The position numbers and the translations under genes are program-made. Shown here piece by piece: positions 19,901 to 27,771 of a stretch of DNA of 64,000 nucleotides; the stretch's first letter is position 1; the number at the start of each line of letters is the position of its first letter. The notes beneath the pieces are model-generated. The model did not search any database. It worked only from the letters and a program-made list of their open reading frames with translations, and was not told the origin of the DNA. The DNA is from an uncultured Ectothiorhodospiraceae bacterium (GTDB lineage Bacteria > Pseudomonadota > Gammaproteobacteria > UBA6429 > Thiohalophilaceae), in assembly GCA_947259575.1 (NCBI GenBank), contig CAMYMU010000024.1, positions 1 through 64,000 of the forward strand, read 5' to 3'.

Positions 19901-20522
19901 CGTCTATGGGATGGAAGGACCGGGAGGATATCAATTTGTTGGTCGGACCCTGCAAATGTGGAATCGCTATCATAAGACTACCGAGTTTAGCCAGCCCTGG
20001 TTATTGAGATTTTTTGATCAGATCCGATTCTACGAGGTCGATGCAGACGAACTTAAACAGGTTCGCAAAAGCTTCCCTAAAGGGCAGTACACACTAAATA
20101 TTGAACAAACTGAATTTAGCCTGAAAGAATATAATCAATATCTGGAACAAAATAAAAATGATATTGAAATATTTACCAGACAACGACAAAAGGCATTTAA
20201 CGAAGAGCTGCAGCGCTGGATTGAATCAGGGCAGATTAATTTTGAAAGTGAGCAGCATATTGTGGATGATCCGGCTCTGGAAGAAGTTCTCGCTAACAAT
20301 GAAGTTGCAATTGAGAGCCATGTAGCTGGCAATATTTGGAAAATCCTGGTGCACCCCGGCGACAAGGTAGAAGAAGGCGATGCGGTGTTAATTTTGGAAT
20401 CGATGAAGATGGAAATCGAAGTTGTCGCGATAGAGTCTGGCACGATTAAAAGCATCTCAAAAGAAGAAGGTAGCCAGGTATCTGCCGGGCAACGTTTGAT
20501 AGTTATGGAGTTAATGTCATGA
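16917..20522 (+). CDS. Biotin-dependent guanidine (urea) carboxylase
   Basis: A 1201-residue enzyme. Domains in order: biotin carboxylase about 1-450 (MFNKILIANRGAIATRI, the ATP-grasp loop STAGGGGIGM, ERDCSSQRRNQKVIEE); KipA/AHS2-like part about 455-770 (GGTQTSIQDYPGRTGYWDIG); KipI/AHS1-like part about 795-1010; and a biotinyl domain about 1130-1201 with the biotin lysine K1164 in ESMKME. It carboxylates urea or guanidine using ATP and bicarbonate. The guanidine-II riboswitch before it and the cgdAB genes point to guanidine as the physiological substrate. The gene overlaps the allophanate hydrolase gene by 4 bp. Confidence 0.93.
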   Translation: MFNKILIANRGAIATRIIRTLKKMSVTSVVVYAEADADSLHVREADEAYSLGDGPVADTYLNQDKIFTIIKQSGAQAVHPGYGFLSENSDFVKRCQQEDVVFLGPTTEQMAAFGMKHSARELAENNQVPLLPGSELLASLDEALIEAEKIGYPLMLKSTAGGGGIGMQLCWNKDELAKSYDSVKRLSESNFANSGLFLEKFVDKARHIEVQVFGDGKGKVIALGERDCSSQRRNQKVIEETPAPHIPDAVRTQLQATAKRLCAAVNYRNAGTVEYIYNPQNDEFYFLEVNTRLQVEHGITEQVYSVDLVRMMIELGANELAHLDEIERSLQPSGHSIQFRLYAEDPNKQFQPCAGLLSEVNFPAADGKQLRIDHWIESGSVVSPNYDPMLAKIIVHRENREQALGALLDVMEDTNIYGIETNMEFVQHVLQTDIFKEGKIYTRYLNDFRYTPATIDVLVGGTQTSIQDYPGRTGYWDIGVPPSGPFDNISFRLGNQLLGNAADSAGLEITLNGPTLKFNTNTTIVLAGADMEATLDDKPVPFWQTVDISEGQVLKVGKIKEAGARSYLLVKGGIQCPDYLSSKSTFTLGQFGGHTGRLLRPGDVLKIQHVEHSDSNKLVPELIPLIKNEWEIRVIYGPHGAPDFFTNEDIETFFNARWEVHYNSSRTGIRLIGPKPQWARSDGGEAGMHPSNIHDNAYAIGAIDFTGDMPVILGPDGPSLGGFVCPATVIHADLWKLGQLKSGDSIKFIPVSVEDAVKLERNQISSVNTLSQNNLDVNTTTLDSTIIKTINKEKFGIEVVYRPAGDHYLLVEYGPLVLDINLRFRVHALMEWMNNHRVDGLQELTPGIRSLQIHYNSQKLSLAQLLEILHQAESELVNLEDHKVPSRIVHLPLSWNDEACQLAIDKYMQSVRKDAPWCPSNLEFIRRINGLDSIDEVKQIVFDASYVVMGLGDVYLGAPVATPLDPRHRLVTTKYNPARTWTAENSVGIGGSYLCVYGMEGPGGYQFVGRTLQMWNRYHKTTEFSQPWLLRFFDQIRFYEVDADELKQVRKSFPKGQYTLNIEQTEFSLKEYNQYLEQNKNDIEIFTRQRQKAFNEELQRWIESGQINFESEQHIVDDPALEEVLANNEVAIESHVAGNIWKILVHPGDKVEEGDAVLILESMKMEIEVVAIESGTIKSISKEEGSQVSAGQRLIVMELMS

Positions 20523-22318
20523 ATATAACGAATATGACGATTGCAGGTCTGTTACAGCAATATCGCAATCGTGATTTTACCCCCTCTGATCTCATTGAGT
20601 TTTTATTAGCAAAAGCAGAAGAACTGGCTGAATATCATAGCTGGATTCATCTCATGTCGCGGGAAGAGATTCAGCCTTATCTTGATGCGTTGCAAGGCAA
20701 ATCCGCCGATGAATTACCGCTGTATGGAATACCGTTTGCCATAAAAGACAATATCGATTTGCAGGGGATAGAGACGACCGCTGCCTGCGAGCCTTTTAGT
20801 TATGTACCTGAGGAATCTTCCTTCGTCGTGCAACTATTAATTGACGCGGGTGCTATTCCACTGGGGAAGACTAACCTGGATCAGTTTGCTACAGGTTTAG
20901 TGGGAACTCGGTCACCGTATGGTGCAACCAAGAATGCTTTCAACCCAGAGTATATCTCAGGAGGCTCTAGCTCGGGGTCTGCTGTGGTTGTGGCACAAGG
21001 TCTGGTTAGTTTCTCTTTGGGTACTGATACGGCGGGTTCAGGCCGTGTCCCTGCCGCATTTAATAACATCATCGGGATGAAACCGACGCGCGGGTTATTA
21101 AGCAATCATGGTGTAGTACCGGCATGCAAAACTCTCGACTGTGTTGCTCTGTTTGCAACCTCCACACAAGATATAGCTACTTTACTTGAAACAACTGGAA
21201 AGCATGATTCACAAGATCCCTATTCAAGAATCCAACCATCAGTAAACAATAGCTCACTATCATCATTGCAGTCATTTTCATTTGCAGTTCCCAGGTCGGA
21301 ACAGCTAGAGTTTTTTGGCAATGATCACTATCAGACAATATTTGATCAGACAGTACTTAAATTGGAAAAACTCGGTGGGCGAAAAATTGAAATAGATTTC
21401 TCAGCATTTTTAGATGCCGCAAAACTGTTATACGAAGGTCCTTGGGTTACAGAGCGGTATCTGGCTTGTAAATCATTACTGGAAAAACAACCTGAAGCCA
21501 TGCTGGATGTGACACGTAAAATTATTGCACCGGGTAAAGACAATCTTGCAACAGATGCATTTCGTGCACAATATAAGTTACATGCCTACAAACAAGTCAC
21601 CGACGCACTCTTACGTGAATGTGATTTCATGTTGACACCAACTACCGGCACCATCTATACGATAGATCAAGTCAACCAAGATCCTATTAAGTTGAACTCA
21701 AATTTGGGGTATTACACCAATTATATGAACTTGCTGGATTATGCTTCAATTGCAATCCCAGCAGGATTTACAAATGATGGATTGCCCTTTGGGGTCACGC
21801 TGGTATCAACAGCGTTTAGTGATGAAAAACTCTTAGACTATGCAAGCCTTATTCAACAGTCATTAAAATTGCCATTAGGTGCGACTAATAAAGAATTACC
21901 AGAGATGATACCTCAGCAGAGGACATCAGAACATAATATGAAAATAGTTGTATGTGGAGCACACATGTCAAATCTACCATTAAACAGCCAGTTGACAGAT
22001 CGTCAGGCCGTTATGGTGAAGCAATGTAAATCTTCTCCACACTATAAATTGTTTGCTTTACCCGGAGGGCCGCCAGAGCGTCCCGGAATGATACGAGTAG
22101 ATGAAGGTGGTGCTGCAATCGAGGTGGAAGTCTGGGAAATGCCTGTAGCGTATTTTGGCAGCTTCCTGGCGGGTATTCCGCATCCGCTAGGGTTAGGCAA
22201 GGTTGAGTTGGACGATGACAGCTGGGAAACAGGGTTCATTTGCGAAAGTTATATTCAGGCAGAAGCCAAAGACATTAGTCAATTTGGTGGGTGGAGGCCT
22301 TATGTTACGCGCGAATAG
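20519..22318 (+). CDS. atzF: Allophanate hydrolase
   Basis: A 599-residue amidase-signature enzyme that splits allophanate to two ammonia and two CO2, the last step of carboxylase-dependent guanidine or urea breakdown. The catalytic Lys-Ser-Ser set is visible in YGIPFAIKDNIDLQG near residue 75 and in YISGGSSSGSAVVVAQG plus GTDTAGSGRVPAAFN between residues 140 and 180. The C-terminal about 130 residues (from KIVVCGAHMSNLPLN) form the extra domain found in full-length allophanate hydrolases, seen also in AtzF and DUR1,2. ATG sits in the stop of the carboxylase gene. Confidence 0.93.
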   Translation: MNITNMTIAGLLQQYRNRDFTPSDLIEFLLAKAEELAEYHSWIHLMSREEIQPYLDALQGKSADELPLYGIPFAIKDNIDLQGIETTAACEPFSYVPEESSFVVQLLIDAGAIPLGKTNLDQFATGLVGTRSPYGATKNAFNPEYISGGSSSGSAVVVAQGLVSFSLGTDTAGSGRVPAAFNNIIGMKPTRGLLSNHGVVPACKTLDCVALFATSTQDIATLLETTGKHDSQDPYSRIQPSVNNSSLSSLQSFSFAVPRSEQLEFFGNDHYQTIFDQTVLKLEKLGGRKIEIDFSAFLDAAKLLYEGPWVTERYLACKSLLEKQPEAMLDVTRKIIAPGKDNLATDAFRAQYKLHAYKQVTDALLRECDFMLTPTTGTIYTIDQVNQDPIKLNSNLGYYTNYMNLLDYASIAIPAGFTNDGLPFGVTLVSTAFSDEKLLDYASLIQQSLKLPLGATNKELPEMIPQQRTSEHNMKIVVCGAHMSNLPLNSQLTDRQAVMVKQCKSSPHYKLFALPGGPPERPGMIRVDEGGAAIEVEVWEMPVAYFGSFLAGIPHPLGLGKVELDDDSWETGFICESYIQAEAKDISQFGGWRPYVTRE

Positions 22319-22395
22319 TGTTTTGAATAAAAATCAACCGATGCATCCTAACTTATTGAATATAATTATAAAAAATTAAGTCAGGAGAGCGGCTA

Positions 22396-22455
22396 ATGAC
22401 CATACAGGGACAGTTTTTTTATGTCCAAAAGCTGAAAATTAGTCTTGAAAGTTGA
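22396..22455 (+). other. Possible 19-codon ORF with a good ribosome site
   Basis: ATG 22396 follows AGGAG at 22383-22387 with suitable spacing. The frame encodes only 19 residues, with no recognisable motif. It could be a leader peptide for the DsrC-like gene or chance. Kept at low confidence. Confidence 0.15.
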
Positions 22456-22510
22456 ATGGTTGACCATAATAATCAAGTATTAGTTCGAATTAGACAAGAG
22501 GTAAAAAGCA

Positions 22511-22804
22511 ATGCAAATTCCAGAGCGTGATGGTGATGGTTACCTGGTAGACATGAATGCCTGGACACCTGAAATCGCAAAGGCGATGGCAGAAGCCGAT
22601 GGTATTGAGCTAGATGATGAGCAATGGGAGCAAATTACAAAAGCTCGGGAGTACTATGAGGAGTATAGTGTTGTTCCTCCGATTCGTAAGTTCTCAAAAT
22701 ACATTGAAGCAAATCAAAAGGACATGTTTAAAAAGTGGATGACAGGTCCGATGAAGCCTATCACGAAATATGGTGGCTTACCCAAGCCTACTGGTTGTGT
22801 ATAA
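22511..22804 (+). CDS. DsrC/TusE-family sulfur carrier protein with a single C-terminal cysteine
   Basis: A 97-residue protein that ends in the family signature GGLPKPTGCV, with the reactive cysteine in the penultimate position. DsrC of dissimilatory sulfur metabolism has a second cysteine about ten residues earlier; here that position lies in KPITKYGG and no cysteine exists. The single-cysteine form is what TusE of tRNA thiolation and several DsrC-like sulfur-trafficking proteins have. The gene stands alone between a 190-bp leader and a strong terminator, with no tus or dsr genes beside it. A persulfide-carrier role is likely, the pathway open. Confidence 0.85.
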   Translation: MQIPERDGDGYLVDMNAWTPEIAKAMAEADGIELDDEQWEQITKAREYYEEYSVVPPIRKFSKYIEANQKDMFKKWMTGPMKPITKYGGLPKPTGCV

Positions 22805-22807
22805 AGC

Positions 22808-22841
22808 AAAAGCCCAGGTATTGCCTGGGCTTTTGGTTTTT
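22808..22841 (+). terminator. Rho-independent terminator after the DsrC/TusE-like gene
   Basis: An 11-bp perfect stem, AAAAGCCCAGG (22808-22818) and CCTGGGCTTTT (22824-22834), with a five-base loop, followed by GG and a T run. It lies 4 bases after the stop codon and isolates the DsrC-like gene from the epimerase gene. Confidence 0.9.
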
Positions 22842-22926
22842 AACAATAGAAAATTTATCTTTAAAGATGACTGCTATTAAATACATATAGAGCGGTCTAA
22901 CTGGTTTTTGCGCTAAGGAGAGAGCT

Positions 22927-23838
22927 TTGAATATTTTACTCACGGGTGCTACTGGATTTATTGGCAAGCCCCTTAGCCAGAAACTTATCAGTGATGAGCA
23001 TCAAGTATTTGCCTGGGTCCGAAATAAAAATAAAGCGGAGGCTGTTTTAGATAATCGGATTACATGTGTTGAACAGCTGGAAGAAATACAGGAACAAAAT
23101 TTTGACGTCGTTATTAATTTAGCTGGTGAGCCGATTGCAGATAAACGCTGGACATCAGCACGTAAATTAGCATTACGCAATAGCCGTATAGGTCTGACAG
23201 AAAAGCTAGTTAAGTATCTTAACAGCCTGAATAAAAAACCCAGGGTCATTTTGAGTGGTTCGGCCATTGGTTATTATGGAAGCCAACAACCAGACCTGGA
23301 ACTGGATGAAGATTCAGACAGCATTCAAGGTTTCACTCATACACTTTGTGCCGATTGGGAAGCAGCAGCTGCGTCATTAGCCGACGAGTCAACTCGAGTA
23401 TGTTTTTTAAGAACAGGCGTTGTGTTAGGTAAGGGTGGTGGCGTGCTAGGGAAAATGGTGCTGCCATTTAAACTAGGTTTAGGTGGCCCCATTGGTAGTG
23501 GCAGGCAGATAATGTCCTGGATTCATCTGCAAGACTGGATTAAAGCCGCACTTTTTTTGATAGAGCATGAGGATCTTTCAGGTACTGTTAATCTGGTGAG
23601 TCCGAATCCTGTGAGTAACAGGGAATTTACGATGGCCCTGGCAAAAACCGTTCATCGTCCAGCCTTTTTTAAAGTCCCTTGCTTTTTTTTGAAACTGGCA
23701 ATGGGTGAATCCGCTGAATTGTTATGTGAAGGGCAGAGAGTGATCCCGAAAAGGCTACTCGATGTGGGTTTTAAGTTTGAGTTTGAGCTTATTGAGCCAG
23801 CATTAAATAACGCTGTTACCTCGGAAATTGGTAACTAA
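22927..23838 (+). CDS. TIGR01777-family NAD-dependent epimerase/dehydratase-like protein
   Basis: A 303-residue extended short-chain dehydrogenase. It begins with the Rossmann dinucleotide motif NILLTGATGFIGKPL and has the family hallmark SGSAIGYYGSQ near residue 112, with a C-terminal DUF1731-like part (VPCFFLKLAMGESAELLCEGQRVIPKRL). E. coli YfcH and plant SulA-related proteins belong here; the reaction is unknown. The start is TTG 22927, well placed after AAGGAGAG. It is followed 25 bp later by the DUF427 gene. Confidence 0.88.
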   Translation: MNILLTGATGFIGKPLSQKLISDEHQVFAWVRNKNKAEAVLDNRITCVEQLEEIQEQNFDVVINLAGEPIADKRWTSARKLALRNSRIGLTEKLVKYLNSLNKKPRVILSGSAIGYYGSQQPDLELDEDSDSIQGFTHTLCADWEAAAASLADESTRVCFLRTGVVLGKGGGVLGKMVLPFKLGLGGPIGSGRQIMSWIHLQDWIKAALFLIEHEDLSGTVNLVSPNPVSNREFTMALAKTVHRPAFFKVPCFFLKLAMGESAELLCEGQRVIPKRLLDVGFKFEFELIEPALNNAVTSEIGN

Positions 23839-23863
23839 ACATAAATAGCAACAGGTTTTGAAC

Positions 23864-24379
23864 ATGTGGGAATATGAAGGTAAGCATCGTCCTGATTTTT
23901 ATATAGAACCTGAGTCAGGACAGGAATCGGTGTGGGACTATCCCCGGCCACCCGTTATTGTCACTGACCCTCGCTTGATTGTAATTAAATACAGAAACAA
24001 TATTATTGCGCAATCAAATCAAACTGTTCGGGTATTAGAGACAGCTAGCCCACCCACATTTTATATTCCTCCTGTTGACGTAATGATGGAATTTTTAAAT
24101 GAGAATACCTCGTCTTCATTTTGTGAATGGAAAGGGCAGGCCAGCTATCTTGACCTGGAGTTAGGCAATGAAAAAATAGAAAATGTAGCCTGGTGTTATC
24201 ACCACCCATTACCCGATTTTGAAAAGATAAAAGATTACCTGTGCTTTTACCCGTCAAAGCTGGACTGCTTTGTAAATGATATAAAAGTCAAGTCACAATC
24301 AGGTCGGTTTTATGGTGGCTGGATAACTCCTGAGATTATTGGGCCATTCAAAGGGGATTCAGGAACAGAAGGTTGGTAA
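23864..24379 (+). CDS. DUF427 domain protein
   Basis: A 171-residue soluble protein of the DUF427 family. The family pattern is seen as VKYRNNIIAQSNQTVRVLET-like residues 45-62, then PPTFYIPPVDVMMEFL, and the SSFCEWKGQASYLDL segment near 85. The biochemical role of DUF427 is not established. The ATG at 23864 is preferred over an in-frame TTG two codons earlier. Its stop is only 8 bp from the end of the convergent cbiX-like gene. Confidence 0.8.
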   Translation: MWEYEGKHRPDFYIEPESGQESVWDYPRPPVIVTDPRLIVIKYRNNIIAQSNQTVRVLETASPPTFYIPPVDVMMEFLNENTSSSFCEWKGQASYLDLELGNEKIENVAWCYHHPLPDFEKIKDYLCFYPSKLDCFVNDIKVKSQSGRFYGGWITPEIIGPFKGDSGTEGW

Positions 24380-24387
24380 ACTCACAG

Positions 24388-24756
24388 CTATGATGCCTGA
24401 TTAGCTTGTTCTACCATCAGATCAGCAATCTTATCAATGGTTCCAAGATATGGGGTAATTTTAATACTCACTTCAGGGTACTTGTTACGTACCGTATCAA
24501 CTTCGCCAGGTATATCTTCTGTAACATGCCGTCCTGCAGATAAGAAATAAGGTAATACTATTATTTCTTTTGCACCTTTTTCGATGCACTGCTCGATACC
24601 ACCAGGAATGGATGGCTCGGCTAATTCCAGAAAAGCGGTTTTAACTTGATCGAAACTCTCACCAGTAAGGCTTTCAATTCGTGATGATAACTCACGAACT
24701 TCATCGTTCGATGCCTGGCGACGGCTACCATGGGCAACAATGACTAAACTTTTCAT
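24388..24756 (-). CDS. cbiX: Short CbiX-type sirohydrochlorin chelatase-like protein
   Basis: A 122-residue single-domain CbiX protein. It has LVIVAHGSRR near the start and VLPYFLSAGRHVTEDIP near residue 67, giving the two metal-binding histidines of the type II chelatase fold. Single-domain CbiX inserts cobalt or another metal into sirohydrochlorin. It is the last gene of the light-response operon, whose regulator needs adenosylcobalamin, and the window also has four B12-type radical SAM genes. A role in cobalamin or other tetrapyrrole supply is suggested, not shown. Confidence 0.85.
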   Translation of the reverse strand: MKSLVIVAHGSRRQASNDEVRELSSRIESLTGESFDQVKTAFLELAEPSIPGGIEQCIEKGAKEIIVLPYFLSAGRHVTEDIPGEVDTVRNKYPEVSIKITPYLGTIDKIADLMVEQANQAS

Positions 24757-24766
24757 AGGGACTCCT

Positions 24767-25705
24767 TTAAATCGTGATTTCCTGGGGGAATGGTTCCAGG
24801 TAATTCTGTTTGTTAATGTATGGAACGGGATACTTGCGAAGGTGATGCTTCAGCAACAGCAAGATTGCCGATAAAGGTAGATAACTGTTGCGGTACGACT
24901 CAAATGAGTTGAGTAATTCTACTTTATCTGCCTTGCTTAGCTTATTTTTAAGATAACCCATGATATGCATTAGCACATTAACGTGCCGGCCCTTAGTTAC
25001 ATTATTACGCATTACCAACATGAAGTGCTCAATATAACCCTGCCGGCGTTCCTTAAGATTCTGATAATTTGTTTCAGCAACCCACCGTCCTAAGTATCGA
25101 TATTCTGCATGATTACGTGCCATTAGCATCAGCTTGTGAGTCGCGTGAAATTCTATAAAGGCGGTCAGGTTTTCATCGGGATTAGGGATAGCGTGCCAGC
25201 GGTGCAGCGCATAGACGCGTTCTATAAAATTCTGTTGTAAGTCGCTATCGTTTAAACGTCCTTCTTCTTCGACAGGTATCCACGGAAACTTTTCCATAAA
25301 TATTTTTGCGAATAAGCCGATTCCATCATGACGTCGATGTCCGTCTTTATGCACAACAACAGGAACTCTAAATGCACCACAGGTTGGGGAACCTTTTTTG
25401 AAAATAAAACCATCGAGCTGGGAGTACTTTTGCGTAACGGAATTGGCATATTCTGACATGGAATCCGTATAGTCCTGCTGACTATCTTTGCTTGCCACTA
25501 AACGCGTTTCCCCGTCGATATCCTGCAGGCGAATCGTTTGACGGGGGACGCCCAGGCCAATACCGACTTCTGGGCATACTGTTTGAACATCCATGTGGTT
25601 TACCAGGATATCAGTAATGAGTCGGTTTTTCTTATGACCACCGTCAAATCTAACTGAATTCCCCATCAAACAACTACTGATTCCAATCTCAGGTACAGTG
25701 TTCAT
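24767..25705 (-). CDS. DUF523-DUF1722 protein (YbbK-YbgA fusion)
   Basis: A 312-residue protein. Residues about 5-150 are DUF523 (ISSCLMGNSVRFDGGHKKN, then KKGSPTCG), and residues about 185-300 are DUF1722 (HATHKLMLMARNHAEYRYLGRWV). Such fusions are commonly found next to photolyase and MerR-B12 genes and are induced by light in several proteobacteria. Molecular function is unknown; the conserved cysteines suggest a thiol or metal role. It lies 3 bp after the cyclopropane synthase-like gene. Confidence 0.87.
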   Translation of the reverse strand: MNTVPEIGISSCLMGNSVRFDGGHKKNRLITDILVNHMDVQTVCPEVGIGLGVPRQTIRLQDIDGETRLVASKDSQQDYTDSMSEYANSVTQKYSQLDGFIFKKGSPTCGAFRVPVVVHKDGHRRHDGIGLFAKIFMEKFPWIPVEEEGRLNDSDLQQNFIERVYALHRWHAIPNPDENLTAFIEFHATHKLMLMARNHAEYRYLGRWVAETNYQNLKERRQGYIEHFMLVMRNNVTKGRHVNVLMHIMGYLKNKLSKADKVELLNSFESYRNSYLPLSAILLLLKHHLRKYPVPYINKQNYLEPFPQEITI

Positions 25706-25708
25706 GGT

Positions 25709-26983
25709 TTACTCCAGGTGGTCACAGCGGTTATCGGGTTTGACAAGAAGCATATGTATATCGCTGATTGCGCGTTCAATGAAACCACCTTCGCAGTAAC
25801 AGAGATAGAACTCCCACATGCGGATGAACTCATCGCTGTAGCCCATGCTTTTAATCGCATCGATATTCCTGTCTATGTTCTCACGCCATTGATTCAAGGT
25901 TGTTGCGTAATGAGGTCCGATATCGGTTAAGTTATAAAGACGCATATCAGTGGAACGGGTCACTGATGACAGGATTGCCGTATTTGAAGGAATACAACTA
26001 CCAGGGAAGATATAGCGTTGAATAAAGTCTACCGAGTTCTTAGCTGCATCGTAGTTTTGATCTGCGATTGTGATGGCCTGCAATAACATCATACCGTCCG
26101 GTTTTAACAGGTCACTACATTTGTTGAAGTAAGTATCGTAGTATTGGTGACCAACGGCTTCGATCATCTCGATCGACACCAGTTTGTCATATTTCCCTTC
26201 AAGATCACGATAGTCTTCAAACATTACCGTAACTTTGTCGGTAAGCCCTTCGTTCTCGACTCGCTCACAGGCCAGTTCATATTGTTCTCTCGAGATTGTG
26301 GTAGTTGTAACCTTGCAGCCATAATATTTGGCTGCATGAATCGATAAACCACCCCAGCCTGTACCAATTTCCAAAAGATGGTCACTAGGGTGCAAGTCAA
26401 GTTTGTGGCAAACCGTGTCGAGGCGATTCACCTGTGCCTTATGCAAGCTCATCTCTGGATTGGCAAAGACGGCAGAGGAGTACATCATGGTTTGATCGAG
26501 CATCAAAGAAAAGAAATCATTACCCAGATCATAATGGGCTGCGATATTCCGACGGCTTCCCGTTTGAGTATTACGATTTAGCCAGTGAAGCCCCTTTTGT
26601 ACCGGAATAGTAAGACGTGCAAGACCACTTTCCACACTTTCAAGGACATGCCTGTTCATGATAAACAATCTTATCAGGCCAGTTAAATCATTCGTTTCCC
26701 AATAATTTGACATGTAGGCTTCCCCGGCACCGATTGATCCACCGAAGGTGATATCACCATAGAAACGGGTATCTTTCACGCTGATTTGAATACGTAATGA
26801 GCAGCGTTCAGTCGTTTTGCCAAAGGTGTGCATTTCACCCTTATCAAAAATAACTAACTCACCATCCTTTATATCCTGAAGGCGCTTGAGTAAAATCTTT
26901 TTCGCCAGACCATCAAGTAAGCGTGGTTTGATGGTTGAGCCGGGAGTGATACGAGTCTCGATAACAGAAGTATTAGCATTCAT
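25709..26983 (-). CDS. Cyclopropane-fatty-acyl-phospholipid synthase-like methyltransferase (COG2230)
   Basis: A 424-residue SAM-dependent enzyme. The SAM site is HLLEIGTGWGGLSIHAAKYYG near residue 200. The family-specific RYIFPGSCIPS (near 325) and YLCYCEGGFIERAISDIHMLL (near 395) segments are present, so it belongs to the CFA/mycolic-acid methyltransferase group that adds a methyl or methylene to unsaturated acyl chains in membrane lipids. COG2230-COG3496-COG2907 gene trios occur in singlet-oxygen or light regulons, and here the three are adjacent with 4-bp and 32-bp overlaps. Confidence 0.9.
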   Translation of the reverse strand: MNANTSVIETRITPGSTIKPRLLDGLAKKILLKRLQDIKDGELVIFDKGEMHTFGKTTERCSLRIQISVKDTRFYGDITFGGSIGAGEAYMSNYWETNDLTGLIRLFIMNRHVLESVESGLARLTIPVQKGLHWLNRNTQTGSRRNIAAHYDLGNDFFSLMLDQTMMYSSAVFANPEMSLHKAQVNRLDTVCHKLDLHPSDHLLEIGTGWGGLSIHAAKYYGCKVTTTTISREQYELACERVENEGLTDKVTVMFEDYRDLEGKYDKLVSIEMIEAVGHQYYDTYFNKCSDLLKPDGMMLLQAITIADQNYDAAKNSVDFIQRYIFPGSCIPSNTAILSSVTRSTDMRLYNLTDIGPHYATTLNQWRENIDRNIDAIKSMGYSDEFIRMWEFYLCYCEGGFIERAISDIHMLLVKPDNRCDHLE

Positions 26984-27771
26984 ACTTTATTCGCCTGTTC
27001 GGCGCCTCCTTTGGAATCAGTAATATTATCTGGATGGGTGTAAAAGGGCGTCTTTTTCAAAAATAATCGGAACGCCTGCCAATAGATGCCAAAAATAACC
27101 TTTAAAGTCATAGTTGGAAAGATGGTAAGTACGCGCGCAGCATTTAATCCAGTAAAAGGCTTCTTTTTTAATGATAAAGTCGCATCAAATACTTTTTTCT
27201 CATGTTCAAAGTTGTTCATATGCACAGCAAGAGATTTATCAGGCTTTGTGAAACGCCAGTCGTATTGCATGTCTATTGGCATGAAAGGAGAAATATGAAA
27301 ATCCTTATCAAATTGGAATTTCATATACGGCTTTTTCTTCATCTCTTCATTTAATGGTAAAACATAGACGTGACGTTCACCCCATGGGGTGTTGGTGATC
27401 TCCGTAACGATATATTCTAGCTGGCTATCTGTTTTGTCAAAGCAGTAGTAAAAGCTGACTGGATTGAATACGTATCCAAAATAACGCAAATGAGTGAGTA
27501 GACGTACCGGTCCATTCGGACGTTTGCCTGTCTCTTTTTCAACTCGATCGATTACAGCCTGCTTCAGAGGGACATTCTTATCACCCAGGTAATCACTACG
27601 TTTGAACCAGGCCAATGTGGGTTTGGTTACCGACCAGAACCAGCGATTTCTAAAGACTTTATCCAATTCATCAAGGTCAAGATACATATAAAACAGCTTG
27701 TACTTGAAGTTATGTGGAGTTGGCGCGTTACGACGATGCCTAACTTGCCCTTCGTAGATGCAAGTGTGCAT
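26980..27771 (-). CDS. DUF1365 protein (COG3496)
   Basis: About 263 residues; the DUF1365 signature is seen as YEGQVRHRRNAPTPHNFKY at the start, FGYVFNPVSFYYCFD near residue 108 and VTEITNTPWGERHVYVLP near 130. The function is unknown but it is a constant partner of COG2907 flavoproteins and CFA-like methyltransferases, implying a lipid-modification role. The start is set at ATG 27771, preceded by AAGGAG; a longer in-frame ATG at 27792 lacks one. It overlaps the flavoprotein gene by 32 bp. Confidence 0.85.
   Translation of the reverse strand: MHTCIYEGQVRHRRNAPTPHNFKYKLFYMYLDLDELDKVFRNRWFWSVTKPTLAWFKRSDYLGDKNVPLKQAVIDRVEKETGKRPNGPVRLLTHLRYFGYVFNPVSFYYCFDKTDSQLEYIVTEITNTPWGERHVYVLPLNEEMKKKPYMKFQFDKDFHISPFMPIDMQYDWRFTKPDKSLAVHMNNFEHEKKVFDATLSLKKKPFTGLNAARVLTIFPTMTLKVIFGIYWQAFRLFLKKTPFYTHPDNITDSKGGAEQANKV

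Noticed and set aside
15475-20522. Simple annotation as a urea-degradation operon
   Set aside because: The DUF1989 pair and the guanidine-II hairpins favour guanidine; no urease genes are present in the window.
22511-22804. Calling the small sulfur carrier a true dissimilatory DsrC
   Set aside because: The second conserved cysteine is missing and no dsr genes are adjacent.
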